Assembly (NCBI GenBank): GCA_963729275.1 | Contig: CAVSNH010000013.1 | Span: 744,001 to 808,000, forward strand | DNA length: 64,000 nt | Origin: CAVSNH01 sp963729275 | GTDB taxonomy: Bacteria; Actinomycetota; Acidimicrobiia; Acidimicrobiales; RAAP-2 | Reading direction: 5' to 3' | In this document: positions 42,922 through 52,655 of the stretch, piece by piece | Numbering within the stretch: position 1 is the first letter of the stretch | Layout of the letters: each line of letters opens with the position of its first letter | Translations under genes and position numbers: made by a program | The notes under the pieces: model-generated | Seen by the model: only the letters and a program-made list of their open reading frames with translations | The model's database searches: none | What the model was told of the DNA's origin: nothing

Positions 42922-44115
42922 CTATCCGAAGGGATGCCGGGGCACCCGGGGGCCGATGCCGCAGAGCACCTCGTAGCTGATGGTGCCCAAACGTCCAGCC
43001 CACTCGTCGGCCGTGATCTCCTGGTCTCCCTGGCGGCCAAGAAGCACGACCTCGTCCCCGACACCGACAGCGGCCTCGTCGGGCGGACCACAGTCGATGA
43101 CGATCTGGTCCATCGTGACGACACCAGCGAGAGGTCGTCGCTGACCGCCGATGAGCACCTCGCCCCCCTGGTCGAACAAACGCCGCGGGACGCCGTCGGC
43201 GTATCCGATGGGGGCGGTCACCACTGTCGCCGTCCTTGGTAGCGGGCGACGGCGGCCATAGGAGGGGCGGGCGCCCGCCTCGAGGTTGCGCACGTAGGTC
43301 ACTCGCGTGCGCAACGAGAGCACTGGACGCAACTGTCCCCCCCCGGTGATGTCGGCCAAAGTGTCGGCCAGGGCAGGGGTGGGGGCGACGCCGTAGACGG
43401 CGATGCCGCAGCGGACGAGGTCCCGACGTGATCCGGCAAAGGCGATAGCTCCGGCCGAGTTGGCCACGTGGGTGAGCGGTGGCGAGTGCCCCACAGAAGC
43501 CAGCGCACCAACGGCGCCGTCGAAGCGCTCGAGCTGCAACCGCGTGAACTCGGCGTCCCCGGCGACCTCCCCGTCGGCCACGGCCAGATGCGTCCAGAGG
43601 GCGCCGAGCCGAAGGGGACCGGCTTCGGCGATGGCGTCGGCCAGTCCGACGATGTCGTCAAGCGCTGCGCCCACCCGATGCATCCCGGTGTCGACCTTGA
43701 GATGCACGTCGACCGCGGTCAGGCCCCCGGCCGCAGCGGCTTTGGCCAGCTCGTCGATGCACGGCCGGGTGTACACGGTGGGTACGAGCTGTCGACCGAT
43801 GGCCTCGGTCATGCCGTCGACGGGCGGCTCGGAGAGGAGGAGGATCGGGACCTCGAGGCCGGCGTCGCGGAGGGCGATCCCCTCCTCGACCAGGGCGACA
43901 GCCAACCAGCTAGCCCCACCCTCGACGGCTGCCCGAGCCACCGACACCGCGCCATGGCCGTAGCCGTCGGCCTTCACCACCGCGCACAGGCCGGCCGGAG
44001 CCACCGCCGCTCGGAGCACGCCGGCGTTGTGTCGCACCGCCGCCAGGTCGATGTCGGCCCAAGCCGGCCGCCAGCGTTCGGCCGTCCGGCGATCGACGAT
44101 CCGATCGTCCGTCAT
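42922..44115 (-). CDS. alr: Alanine racemase
   Basis: The 397-residue PLP enzyme makes D-alanine for peptidoglycan. It has the PLP lysine in CAVVKADGYGHG, HLKVDTGMHRVG, THVANSAGAIAF, and the second catalytic tyrosine in APIGYADGVPRRL. The C-terminal domain has GVVTMDQIVIDCG. The ATG at 44115 overlaps the nnr stop (ATGA). It ends before an A/T-rich gap. Confidence 0.96.
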   Translation of the reverse strand: MTDDRIVDRRTAERWRPAWADIDLAAVRHNAGVLRAAVAPAGLCAVVKADGYGHGAVSVARAAVEGGASWLAVALVEEGIALRDAGLEVPILLLSEPPVDGMTEAIGRQLVPTVYTRPCIDELAKAAAAGGLTAVDVHLKVDTGMHRVGAALDDIVGLADAIAEAGPLRLGALWTHLAVADGEVAGDAEFTRLQLERFDGAVGALASVGHSPPLTHVANSAGAIAFAGSRRDLVRCGIAVYGVAPTPALADTLADITGGGQLRPVLSLRTRVTYVRNLEAGARPSYGRRRPLPRTATVVTAPIGYADGVPRRLFDQGGEVLIGGQRRPLAGVVTMDQIVIDCGPPDEAAVGVGDEVVLLGRQGDQEITADEWAGRLGTISYEVLCGIGPRVPRHPFG

Positions 44116-45581
44116 CGCCCTTCTCCTTGATCGGCCTCGGCCTCGGCCTCGGCCTCGGCATCACCGTCAGCGCCGGGGCCGGCCGCCGACACCCGGAAAT
44201 CGGAGAGGACCCCGGCCACGAGCTCGGGAAGATCGCCGGCGACCAGTCCCTCGGCGTGCCCCCGCCGTGCAGCCTGCCCGTGCACGTGGGCGGCGAGCGC
44301 CGCGGCCTCGAATGGCAGCACGCCGCGGGCCACCATCGCCCCGATGATCCCCGACAACACGTCGCCGGTGCCTGCCGTGGCCAGTTGCGGCGTTCCCGTC
44401 CGCCCGAGCAGTACCCGGCCGCCGGGGCCGCCGGGCCCGGGGCCACCGGCTCCGCCCGGTTCGGCCACCGCCGTGGTCGGGCCCTTCAGCAGCGACACCG
44501 CCCCCGCGGCCGATGCCAGCCGGCGGGCGGCGGCGATCCGGTCGGGCCCGGGCGACTCCCCGACCAGGCGGGCGAACTCACCGTCGTGCGGGGTGAGCGC
44601 CACTCTTGAGCGGCTGTCGGCCAGTCTCCCGCCCTCGAGTCGGCCGAGGGCGTAAAGGCCGTCGGCGTCGACCACCACCGGCACCGGCGAGTCGGCGACC
44701 AGGCGGGCCACCTCCGTCGCCGTGCCGTCGGCTCGGCCGAGTCCGGGCCCGACCACCACGGCCGCGCACCGCTCGGCCACCTCCAGGGCATCCTTGGCCC
44801 ACCCTTCCGTCGGCAGCTCGACGGCCACTGCCTCGCTAGCCGGGAGCTCGGCGAGCGGGGCGCCGGGAACTCCGAGACGGACCATGCCCGCTCCCGCCCG
44901 GTAGGCGGCGGCGGCCACGAACGAGGCGGCGCCGGTCATCCCCGGCGATCCGGCCACCACCAGCACGGCGGCCGACCACTTGTTCCCACCGTGCGCACGG
45001 GGCGGGAACAGCCGCACCACATCGGCGTCCTCCACTACCGAGATGCCGGCCGGACCGTACGCCAGACCGATGTCGGCCACCAGCACCTCGCCGGCCAGCT
45101 CGGCGCCGTCTCCCTGCACGAGCCCGGGCTTCAGGGCCACGAAGGTGACCGTGCGGGTGGCGGCCCACGGCGACCCAGACGCGGCACCGGTGTCGCCCAC
45201 GACACCCGAAGGGATGTCGACGGCCAGCACCGAGGTGCCGGGGGCGAGGGGCGGCGGTGTGTACTCGCCGCGGAACCCGGTGCCGTAGGCAGCGTCGATG
45301 ACCAGGTCGGTCGGGCCAACCTCATCGTCCGAGCCCGCCTCGATGACCCGGACCTGTGCCCCGCGTCCTTGGAGGATCCCTGCCGCCGTGCGACCGTCGG
45401 CCCCGTTGTTGCCTCGTCCCGCCACCACCACGATCCGGCGGCCGTAGGCGCCGCCGAGGAGGTCGAGCGCGGCCATCGCCACCGCCCTACCGGCCCGGCC
45501 GACGAGCACGTCGAGGGAGACCGACTCGAGTCCCCGCCGGTCGACCTCGTTCATCTCGGCCACGGTCAAGACCGGCTGCAT
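44112..45581 (-). CDS. nnr: Bifunctional NAD(P)H-hydrate epimerase/ADP-dependent dehydratase
   Basis: The 489-residue protein repairs hydrated NAD(P)H. The N-terminal YjeF epimerase domain (about 1-205) has VVAGRGNNGADG and AVDIPSGV. The C-terminal dehydratase has VVVGPGLGR, LTPHDGEFARL, and the catalytic TAGTGDVLSGIIGA. The tail is an EAEAEAEAE run from a six-base repeat at 44135-44160. The start at 45581 has GAGGAG eight bases upstream; an ATG at 45617 would add 12 residues. The order glmS-acpS-nnr-alr is conserved in actinobacteria. Confidence 0.94.
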   Translation of the reverse strand: MQPVLTVAEMNEVDRRGLESVSLDVLVGRAGRAVAMAALDLLGGAYGRRIVVVAGRGNNGADGRTAAGILQGRGAQVRVIEAGSDDEVGPTDLVIDAAYGTGFRGEYTPPPLAPGTSVLAVDIPSGVVGDTGAASGSPWAATRTVTFVALKPGLVQGDGAELAGEVLVADIGLAYGPAGISVVEDADVVRLFPPRAHGGNKWSAAVLVVAGSPGMTGAASFVAAAAYRAGAGMVRLGVPGAPLAELPASEAVAVELPTEGWAKDALEVAERCAAVVVGPGLGRADGTATEVARLVADSPVPVVVDADGLYALGRLEGGRLADSRSRVALTPHDGEFARLVGESPGPDRIAAARRLASAAGAVSLLKGPTTAVAEPGGAGGPGPGGPGGRVLLGRTGTPQLATAGTGDVLSGIIGAMVARGVLPFEAAALAAHVHGQAARRGHAEGLVAGDLPELVAGVLSDFRVSAAGPGADGDAEAEAEAEADQGEGR

Positions 45582-45597
45582 GTCGCCCGCTCCTCGG

Positions 45598-46080
45598 CTA
45601 TCCGGTGGGCCGGCCACCGGCCGATGCCGACCCCTCGGCCAGGACCACGGCCATGGCCACCCGGTCGGTGTGGCTCAGTGAGACGTGCCAACGACCAACG
45701 CCGGCCGATGTGGCGAGGGCGGCCGCCCTTCCGTGCAGCGACAGGCCGGGGGCCCGGTCGCCACCGCCCACCACCTCGACGTCGTGCAGGGCGACGGCGC
45801 CGAGGCCGACGCCGAGGGCCTTCCACGCCGCCTCCTTGGCCGCGAACCGGGTGGACAGCCGGGCCACGGGGTCCGCTCCCCGCCGGGCGCAGTCGCGCTC
45901 GGCCGGTGTGAACATCCGCTCGGCCAGTCGGGGGCGACGGGCCAGCACCTTTCCGAACCGCTGCGGGTCCACAGCGTCGACCCCGATACCCACGACCGGT
46001 CCGCGCAGAGCATTGGCCATGCGCCCGAGGGCCGCTCCGCCGGCGCCGGCCGACCACGCCGCGCCCGACGGCCGTGTCAC
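45598..46080 (-). CDS. acpS: Holo-[acyl-carrier-protein] synthase
   Basis: The 160-residue enzyme transfers 4'-phosphopantetheine from CoA to ACP. It has VGIGVDAVDPQRF with the metal Asp, ERMFTPAERD, and RFAAKEAAWKALGVGLG with the second metal Glu, then SLSHTDRVAMAVV. The GTG at 46080 overlaps the glmS stop (GTGA). A start at the internal ATG (residue 21) would give the usual length of about 130, so the N-terminus is uncertain. Confidence 0.93.
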   Translation of the reverse strand: MTRPSGAAWSAGAGGAALGRMANALRGPVVGIGVDAVDPQRFGKVLARRPRLAERMFTPAERDCARRGADPVARLSTRFAAKEAAWKALGVGLGAVALHDVEVVGGGDRAPGLSLHGRAAALATSAGVGRWHVSLSHTDRVAMAVVLAEGSASAGGRPTG

Positions 46081-47990
46081 TCGACGGTGACCACCTTGGC
46101 CAGGTTGCGCGGGCGGTCGACGTCGTGGCCGAGCAGACGGGCAAGCGAGTAAGCGAAGATCTGCAGCGGTACCACGTCGACCACCGGAGCGAAGAGATGC
46201 TCGGTCCGCGGCACCCAGAGGACGTAGTCGGCGTGCCGGGCGGTGTCCTCGTCACCGTCGTTGGCCACGAGCACCACCGTGGCCCCGCGGGCCTTCACCT
46301 CGGCCACGTTGAGCAGGATCTTGTCCAGCACCGGGGTACGGGTGGCCACGCCGATGACCACCGTGCCCGGCTCGACGAGGGCGATGGGGCCGTGCTTGAG
46401 CTCGCCGCCGGGGAAGCCTTCGGCCCGCACGTAGGAAAGCTCCTTGAGCTTGAGCGCGCCCTCGAGGGCCACCGGGTAGCCGACGTTCCGGCCGACGAAG
46501 AGGAAGGACGACGAGTCGCGGAGGTCCGCCGCCACCCGAGCCACGTCATCGAAGCGCTCGAGGACGGTGGCCACGTTGGCGGGGAGGGCGCCCATGGCCG
46601 CTAGCAAGGCGCGGCCGTCGGCAGCCGAGAGGGTGCCGCGCACCTCACCCAGATAGAGGGCGAGGATGTCGAGCGCGGTGATCTGGGCAATGTGGGTCTT
46701 GGTGGCGGCCACACAGATTTCCGGACCAGCCCGGGTGTAGAGCACGGCGTCGCTCTCGCGGGCCATCGACGAGTCGACCACGTTGCAGATCACGAGCACC
46801 TTGGCCCCGAGACGGCGGGCCTCTCGGATGGCCTCGCACGTGTCGGTGGTCTCCCCGGATTGGCTCACCCCGATCACCAGGGTGCGTTCGTCGAGGACGG
46901 GCTGGCGGTAGCGGAACTCACTCGAGATGTCGATCTCGACCGGGAGCCGGGCCCAGTGCTCGATGGCGTACTTGGCCATCAGCCCGGCGTGATAGCTCGA
47001 TCCGCAGGCCACGATGAACACCTTGTTGAAGGCCCGGAACTCGTCGGGCGTGATGTGCACCTCGTCGAGGGTGAGGGTGCCGTCGGGCAGGAGCCGATCG
47101 AGCAGGGTGTCGGCCACCGCCCGGGGCTGCTCGTGGATCTCCTTGCTCATGAAGTCGTCGTAACCGTCCTTGCGGGCGGCCTCGAGGTCCCAATCCACTG
47201 AGATCCGGGTCGGCTCGACCTCCGTGCCGTCGAGACGGGTGACCCGCACCGACCCAGGCCGCAGCTCGGCCACTTGGTCGTCCTCGATGACGGAGAAGTC
47301 GCGGGTCAGGCCCAGGATGGCCGGGATGTCGGAGGCGAGGAACGTGGCCGACTCGGTCGTGCCCACGAGCAGAGGTGACACCCGTCGGGCGGCCACGATC
47401 AGGTCGGGCTCGTCGGCCGACACCACGGCCACCGAGAAAGTGCCGCGGATGCGGCCGACGGCTGCCCGGACGGCACCGGCCAAGCCTGCGGTGGGGTCAG
47501 CGACCAGATTCGCCTCGATGAGGTGGGCCAGAACCTCGGTGTCGGTCTCCGACTCGAAGGTGTGACCGGCGGCCTGCAACTCGTCGGTCAACTCGGCGTG
47601 GTTCTCGATGATGCCGTTGTGGATGATGGCGATCCGCCCCGTGCAGTCGACATGGGGATGGGCGTTCTCGTCGGACGGCCGACCGTGTGTCGCCCAGCGG
47701 GTGTGGCCGATGCCGGCGGACATGCCCGTCGGGGCCTTCTCGACCCGCTTGATGAGGTCGTCGAGCGATCGGGTGCCGTTGGCGGCCCGGGCCCGCCAGA
47801 CCCCGCCTCCTCCGGGGGCGACGAGCGCGACCCCGGCTGAGTCGTAGCCCCGGTACTCGAGCCGGCCGAGCCCCTCGAGCAGCACATCGAGCACCTCACG
47901 GGTCCCCTCGGCTCCAGACGCCCCGTCCGAGGCGACGCCATCCGCCCCTGCGCCAGCCGTGCTGGTAGTGATGCCGATGATGCCGCACAT
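46077..47990 (-). CDS. glmS: Glutamine-fructose-6-phosphate aminotransferase
   Basis: The 637-residue enzyme makes glucosamine-6-phosphate, the first step to UDP-GlcNAc. The ATG at 47990 is set by the N-terminal nucleophile Cys2 (MCGIIGI). The amidotransferase domain has GRLEYRGYDSAG and GIGHTRWATHG; two sugar-isomerase domains follow (SCGSSYHAGLMAKY, VSQSGETTDT). It ends DRPRNLAKVVTVE. An insert of about 20 Gly/Ala residues follows the first strand. No glmS ribozyme is visible in the 215-base region up to the divergent peptidase. Confidence 0.96.
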   Translation of the reverse strand: MCGIIGITTSTAGAGADGVASDGASGAEGTREVLDVLLEGLGRLEYRGYDSAGVALVAPGGGGVWRARAANGTRSLDDLIKRVEKAPTGMSAGIGHTRWATHGRPSDENAHPHVDCTGRIAIIHNGIIENHAELTDELQAAGHTFESETDTEVLAHLIEANLVADPTAGLAGAVRAAVGRIRGTFSVAVVSADEPDLIVAARRVSPLLVGTTESATFLASDIPAILGLTRDFSVIEDDQVAELRPGSVRVTRLDGTEVEPTRISVDWDLEAARKDGYDDFMSKEIHEQPRAVADTLLDRLLPDGTLTLDEVHITPDEFRAFNKVFIVACGSSYHAGLMAKYAIEHWARLPVEIDISSEFRYRQPVLDERTLVIGVSQSGETTDTCEAIREARRLGAKVLVICNVVDSSMARESDAVLYTRAGPEICVAATKTHIAQITALDILALYLGEVRGTLSAADGRALLAAMGALPANVATVLERFDDVARVAADLRDSSSFLFVGRNVGYPVALEGALKLKELSYVRAEGFPGGELKHGPIALVEPGTVVIGVATRTPVLDKILLNVAEVKARGATVVLVANDGDEDTARHADYVLWVPRTEHLFAPVVDVVPLQIFAYSLARLLGHDVDRPRNLAKVVTVE

Positions 47991-48205
47991 GTGCCTCGAG
48001 GCTATCCGCGCCCTGCCCGGACCCAGGTGGAGCGGAGCGGGACTGGCCTCCAGGCGAAGGACTGTCTTGCTCCAGGCTGCCCATCGACGGTGCCGCCCGG
48101 CCGATCTAACGTGGGGAGAGGTGTCCGGCCTCGCTGGGGTGGCTCTGGTCGGGCCGGAACGAAGCGGCTGCTCGCTGGCGGTTCGGGCCACGGCTGAGGG
48201 GGACC

Positions 48206-50692
48206 ATGAAGAGGCTCAGGCACTGCCGCCGCTCGCTGCTCGCCCTCGTGCCGTCACCGCCGCCCCTCTGCCGTGGGCTCGGCGCGCGCTCCATTGCGGC
48301 GGCGACGCTCGTGATGGTGGTGGGCGCGACGGCGGCGATCGTGCCGCTCGGTTCTGCGACCGGCGCGACCACGCAGGCGGCCATGCGGGTCGGCCGTCCG
48401 CCGCGGCTGCCGGCCGGCGCCGTGCCCGGCTCATCACTTCCCTCCTCTGCGCCACTCGACGTCGATGTCGTCCTCACCCCGCGCGATCCGGCGGCCCTCA
48501 CCGCCTTCGCCCGCGCCGTCACCACCGTGGGATCACCGGTCCAGGGCCGGTTCCTCCGCCCCGGCGAGTTCGCAACCCGCTTCGGCGCCACCCCGTCGGC
48601 CATCGCCGCGGTGACGGCGGCACTGCGGACGGCCGGCCTCCACCCCGGGCGGGTGACCAGCAACGGTCTCAGCATCCCGGTGCGAGCCACCGAGGGAGCA
48701 ATCAGCAAGGCCTTTGCCACCGGCTTCCGTCAGTACCGGCTGCGCGACGACCGCACCGTGTTCGCCAACACCGCCGCCCCGCTCGTGCCGGCCAGTGCTG
48801 CTCCCGACGTACAGGCCGTCATCGGTCTCGACAACCTGGCCGTGCCCGTCCCGGCCCTCCGCCTGGCACCGGCCGGCCCGGCACCGGCCGGCCCGGCACT
48901 GTCCAGCCCGACAACACCGTCCGGCCCGGCGACGACGCAGGCGGCGGCAGGCCGCGCCGAGCCCCAAGGCGGTGACAGTGGACCACAGGCCTGCTCGACG
49001 GCCGACAGCAAGGGGGCGTCGGACGACGCCGAGACGACCGACCAGGTGGCGACGGCCTACGGCTTCCCCGACGTCTACGCCCAGGGCGATCTCGGGTCGG
49101 GCGTCACCGTCGCCCTCTACGAGCTCCAGGGCTACGGCAGCGGCGACATCGCCGCCTACCAGTCCTGCTACGGCACCCACTCGTCGGTGGCCACGGTGGA
49201 CGTCGACGGGGGACCGAGCAGGGGCTCGGGAGTGGGCGAGGCCGACGTGGACATCGAACAGATCGTCGGGCTCGCCCCCGGTGCCAACGTCCTCGTCTAC
49301 GAAGGGCCCAACACGGACGCCGGCGCCTACGACACCTACAACGCCATCGTGAGCTCTGACGACGCCCCCATCGTCTCCACTTCGTGGGGACTGTGCGAGA
49401 CCGAGGAGGGCATCGAGGCGGCCAACGCCGAGGACGTCCTCTTCGAGGAGGCCGCTGCACAAGGCCAGGGGATCTTCGCCGCGGCCGGCGACCAAGGCTC
49501 GGAGGACTGCGTGTCGAGCGGCTACTCCGACGACTTCCTGGCCGTCGACGATCCGTCCAGCCAGCCGTTCGTCACCGGGGTCGGGGGCACGTCGTGGGTG
49601 GCCGCCGGCACCCCCCCGGACGAGACAGCCTGGAACGACGGCCCGACCTGTTGCTGGGGAGCCGGTGGTGGCGGCCTCTCGACCTTCTGGACCATGCCCT
49701 CCTACCAGAGCGACTCGACCGTCGCCGGTGTGCTCTCGCCCTACTCGTCGAGCACGCCGTGCGCGACGACCACGACCGGCGGCGCCGACTGCCGCGAGTC
49801 ACCCGACGTGTCCGCCTTGGCCGGCCCCTATCCCTACCTCCAGTACGTGAGCGGTCACTGGGGCGCATGGGGAGGCACGAGCCTGGCTGCGCCGTTGTGG
49901 GCGGCCCTCACCGCGCTGGCCGACGACTCCTCGGCGTGCACCGGGCGCAACGTCGGCTTCGCCAACCCCGCCCTCTACCAGGCAGCAGCCAGCGACCCCT
50001 CGGCCTTCAACGACGTGACGGTGGGCAACAACGACCTGACCGGCGACAACGGCGGGCTCTACCCGGCGGGGACGGGCTACGACATGGCCACCGGCCTCGG
50101 CACCCCGAACGCCGGGCCGTTGGTCGACGCCCTGTGCGCGGCCAGCGCGCCGAGCCCGGTGACCGTGGACAACCCGGGCAGGCAGAGCTCACTGGTCGGC
50201 TCGAACACCTCGCTCCAGATCACGGCCAACGACTCGACGTCGGGACAGACCCTCACCTACCGGGCCACCGGGCTCCCGGCGGGATTGTCCATCGGCTCGA
50301 GCAACGGATTGATCAGCGGCCAGCCCGCCACCGCGGGGACCTCGGTCGCGACCGTCACGGCCAAGGACGGCAACGGGGCGTCGGGCTGGACGAGCTTCGA
50401 GTGGTCGGTGACCGACGCCATCACCAGCCCGTCGGAGGCCACCGCCACCATCGGGCAGCGGTTCTCCTTCACCTTCGCGGCCACCGGTCACCCCACCTCG
50501 ATGACCGTGAAGGGGACCCGGCCGAAGGGGATCAAGCGCGACCAGTCGGACGGGTCGGCCGGCCTCTCTGGGACCCCGTCCTCCAAGGACAGCCCGGGCG
50601 ACTACCCGCTGACGGTGACCGCCACCTACGGGAAAGGCAAGTCCGCCACCACCGCCACCCAGTCCTTCAGCCTGGTCCTGCAGGCGGCCTGA
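48206..50692 (+). CDS. Secreted S53 family (sedolisin) peptidase
   Basis: The 828-residue protein has an N-terminal signal/membrane segment (about residues 28-50) and a pro-kumamolisin propeptide (about 75-215). The catalytic domain carries Glu345 and Asp349 in GEADVDIEQIVG, Asp429 in AAAGDQGSED, and Ser559 in GGTSLAAPLW. The calcium site follows in YDMATGLGTPNAG. The last 170 residues form two Ig-like domains (ATGLPAGLSIGSSNGLISG). Sedolisins are acid-active serine-carboxyl peptidases, so an acidic outside is plausible. GGGGGA precedes the ATG. It is divergent from glmS. Confidence 0.93.
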   Translation: MKRLRHCRRSLLALVPSPPPLCRGLGARSIAAATLVMVVGATAAIVPLGSATGATTQAAMRVGRPPRLPAGAVPGSSLPSSAPLDVDVVLTPRDPAALTAFARAVTTVGSPVQGRFLRPGEFATRFGATPSAIAAVTAALRTAGLHPGRVTSNGLSIPVRATEGAISKAFATGFRQYRLRDDRTVFANTAAPLVPASAAPDVQAVIGLDNLAVPVPALRLAPAGPAPAGPALSSPTTPSGPATTQAAAGRAEPQGGDSGPQACSTADSKGASDDAETTDQVATAYGFPDVYAQGDLGSGVTVALYELQGYGSGDIAAYQSCYGTHSSVATVDVDGGPSRGSGVGEADVDIEQIVGLAPGANVLVYEGPNTDAGAYDTYNAIVSSDDAPIVSTSWGLCETEEGIEAANAEDVLFEEAAAQGQGIFAAAGDQGSEDCVSSGYSDDFLAVDDPSSQPFVTGVGGTSWVAAGTPPDETAWNDGPTCCWGAGGGGLSTFWTMPSYQSDSTVAGVLSPYSSSTPCATTTTGGADCRESPDVSALAGPYPYLQYVSGHWGAWGGTSLAAPLWAALTALADDSSACTGRNVGFANPALYQAAASDPSAFNDVTVGNNDLTGDNGGLYPAGTGYDMATGLGTPNAGPLVDALCAASAPSPVTVDNPGRQSSLVGSNTSLQITANDSTSGQTLTYRATGLPAGLSIGSSNGLISGQPATAGTSVATVTAKDGNGASGWTSFEWSVTDAITSPSEATATIGQRFSFTFAATGHPTSMTVKGTRPKGIKRDQSDGSAGLSGTPSSKDSPGDYPLTVTATYGKGKSATTATQSFSLVLQAA

Positions 50693-50778
50693 CCGAGGGT
50701 CCGGCCGGATCCTAGAACCCAGAACCTCCTCAGCCGGGGCCCAACCACCGACGGCCGAACGACCGGCGAGGGATCACC

Positions 50779-52161
50779 TCACGCCCCTTCGGCCGCCGCG
50801 GCCGCGGCGGCGGCCGCAGACAGCTCGAATCCCACCAACGCACCCAACCGTTCGGCGATGGCGTCGGCCACCCCGTCGCCCACCGCTTCGACCATGACCC
50901 GGACCATGGGCTCGGTGCCGCTCGGCCGCAGCACCACCCGGCCGGTCTCCCCGAGCCGTCCCTGCTCCTCGGCAACCGCCGACCACACCGCAGTGGCGCC
51001 GGTCAGGAGCTCGGTGTCGGGTACAGGCACGTTGACGAGCCGCTGGGGGACAGGAGTGACGAGCCCGTCGAGCATGGTGGCGAGCGTCTCGCCCCGCCGA
51101 GCCATCAGGTCGGCGAGCACGAGGCCGGTCATGAGACCGTCGCCGGTCGTGGCCATGCGGCGGAAGATGATGTGGCCGGACTGCTCCCCTCCGAGCGAGT
51201 ACCCGCCGTCGTCGAGGGCGGCCAGCACATGACGGTCACCGACCGGCGTCTCCTTGACCACGATGCCGTGCTTCTCCATGGCCAGGCGGAAGCCCAGATT
51301 GGTCATGACCGTGACCACCACCGTGTGCCCGGATAGCTGTCCGCGCTGGGCCAGGTCGAGGGCGAAGAGGGCCAGCAACTGGTCACCGTTGGCCTGCCGG
51401 CCGGTGGCGTCGACGGCCAGCAGGCGGTCGGCGTCACCATCGAGGGCGAGCCCGAGGTCGGCGCCGGACTCGACCACCGCGGCCGAGAGCGCATCGGTCG
51501 ACGTCGACCCCACGCCGTCGTTGATGTTGGTGCCGTCGGGCTCACAGCCGATGGCCGTGACCTCGGCTCCCAGCTGGCGATAGACGGAGGCGGCCAAGGC
51601 CGACGCGGCGCCGTGGGCGCTGTCCACGACGAGACGCAGCCCGTCGAGCCGCCGGCCCTCGGTCACCGAGCCCAGGTGGGCCACATAGGCCTCGCCGAGC
51701 CCTTGTTCCTGCCGCAGTCGCCCCACACCGTGTCCCTCGAGGTGCCGGGGGCCGCGCACCTGCGAGTCCTGGACGCGCTCGAGCTCAGTCTCGATGGCCG
51801 CCTCGATCGACTCGCTGAGCTTCAAGCCACCGGCGGCGAAGACCTTGATCCCGTTGTCGGCGAACGGGTTGTGGGAGGCGGAGACGACGACGGCGGGCAC
51901 CCCCCGCTCGGCCGACAGCCAGGCCAGTGCGGGTGTGGGCAACTCGCCCACATCGATCACGTCGGCCCCCTCGCTGGCCACGCCGGCCGAGAAGGCCGCC
52001 TGCAATAGCGGCCCCGACCGGCGGGTGTCCCGCCCCACGACGAAGTCGGTGGCAGCGATGGTGCGGGCGACCGCCCGCCCGAGGGCGAGGACGAATTCGG
52101 GGGTGAGGTCGACGTTGGCGACACCCCGTACGCCATCGGTGCCGAACCTGGCTCGGGCCAC
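50779..52161 (-). CDS. glmM: Phosphoglucosamine mutase
   Basis: The 460-residue enzyme turns glucosamine-6-phosphate into glucosamine-1-phosphate. It has ARFGTDGVRGVAN, the phosphoserine loop VSASHNPFADNGIK, the metal loop ALDGDADRLLAV, and the C-terminal phosphate site VLRPSGTEPMVRVM. The GTG at 52161 places the opening as in the family. It ends with a poly-Ala tail. It follows rpsI by 17 bases, the usual rplM-rpsI-glmM order. Confidence 0.96.
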   Translation of the reverse strand: MARARFGTDGVRGVANVDLTPEFVLALGRAVARTIAATDFVVGRDTRRSGPLLQAAFSAGVASEGADVIDVGELPTPALAWLSAERGVPAVVVSASHNPFADNGIKVFAAGGLKLSESIEAAIETELERVQDSQVRGPRHLEGHGVGRLRQEQGLGEAYVAHLGSVTEGRRLDGLRLVVDSAHGAASALAASVYRQLGAEVTAIGCEPDGTNINDGVGSTSTDALSAAVVESGADLGLALDGDADRLLAVDATGRQANGDQLLALFALDLAQRGQLSGHTVVVTVMTNLGFRLAMEKHGIVVKETPVGDRHVLAALDDGGYSLGGEQSGHIIFRRMATTGDGLMTGLVLADLMARRGETLATMLDGLVTPVPQRLVNVPVPDTELLTGATAVWSAVAEEQGRLGETGRVVLRPSGTEPMVRVMVEAVGDGVADAIAERLGALVGFELSAAAAAAAAAEGA

Positions 52162-52178
52162 TGACCGTCCGACCGGCG

Positions 52179-52655
52179 CTACCGCTTGGAGTACTGGGGC
52201 GCCTTGCGAGCCTTCTTCAGGCCGTACTTCTTCGACTCCTTCTCGCGGGCGTCGCGGGTGAGGAAGCCGGCCTTCTTCAGCTGCGGGCGAAGCTCGGGGT
52301 TGAGCTCGCACAGGGCTCGAGCGATGCCCAGCCGGAAGGCACCCGCCTGACCCGAGATCCCGCCGCCGGCGATGGTCACGTCGATGTCCCACGAGGACAC
52401 GTTGTCGGTCAGGCGCAGTGGCGCGGTCACGATCATGCGGTGGGTGGCGGAGGTGAAGTAGCTCTCGAAGGTGTGCGAGTTGACGGTGACTGTCCCCTGC
52501 CCGGGACGGACACGGACCCGGGCCACCGCACCCTTGCGCCGGCCGGTGGCCTGTATGGCGGCGGCAGTGGTGGTGGTCTTGGCGGTCGTGGTCGTGGTCG
52601 TGGCGGCGGCGGCGGCGGCGGTAGCGGTAGCGGTAGTGGCCGCGTCGGCGCTCAT
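52179..52655 (-). CDS. rpsI: Small ribosomal subunit protein uS9 with Ala/Thr extension
   Basis: The 158-residue protein ends in the conserved KKARKAPQYSKR and has GRRKGAVARVRVRPGQG, IAGGGISGQAGAFRLGIARAL. S9 is usually about 130 residues. The extra 33 at the N-terminus are almost only Ala and Thr (from short repeats at 52555-52645). The ATG at 52655 overlaps the rplM stop (ATGA), fixing the start. Confidence 0.96.
   Translation of the reverse strand: MSADAATTATATAAAAAATTTTTTAKTTTTAAAIQATGRRKGAVARVRVRPGQGTVTVNSHTFESYFTSATHRMIVTAPLRLTDNVSSWDIDVTIAGGGISGQAGAFRLGIARALCELNPELRPQLKKAGFLTRDAREKESKKYGLKKARKAPQYSKR

Noticed and set aside
47991..48205. glmS ribozyme upstream of glmS
   Set aside because: The 215-base region lacks the ribozyme core and is shared with a divergent promoter; glmS ribozymes are mostly in Firmicutes.
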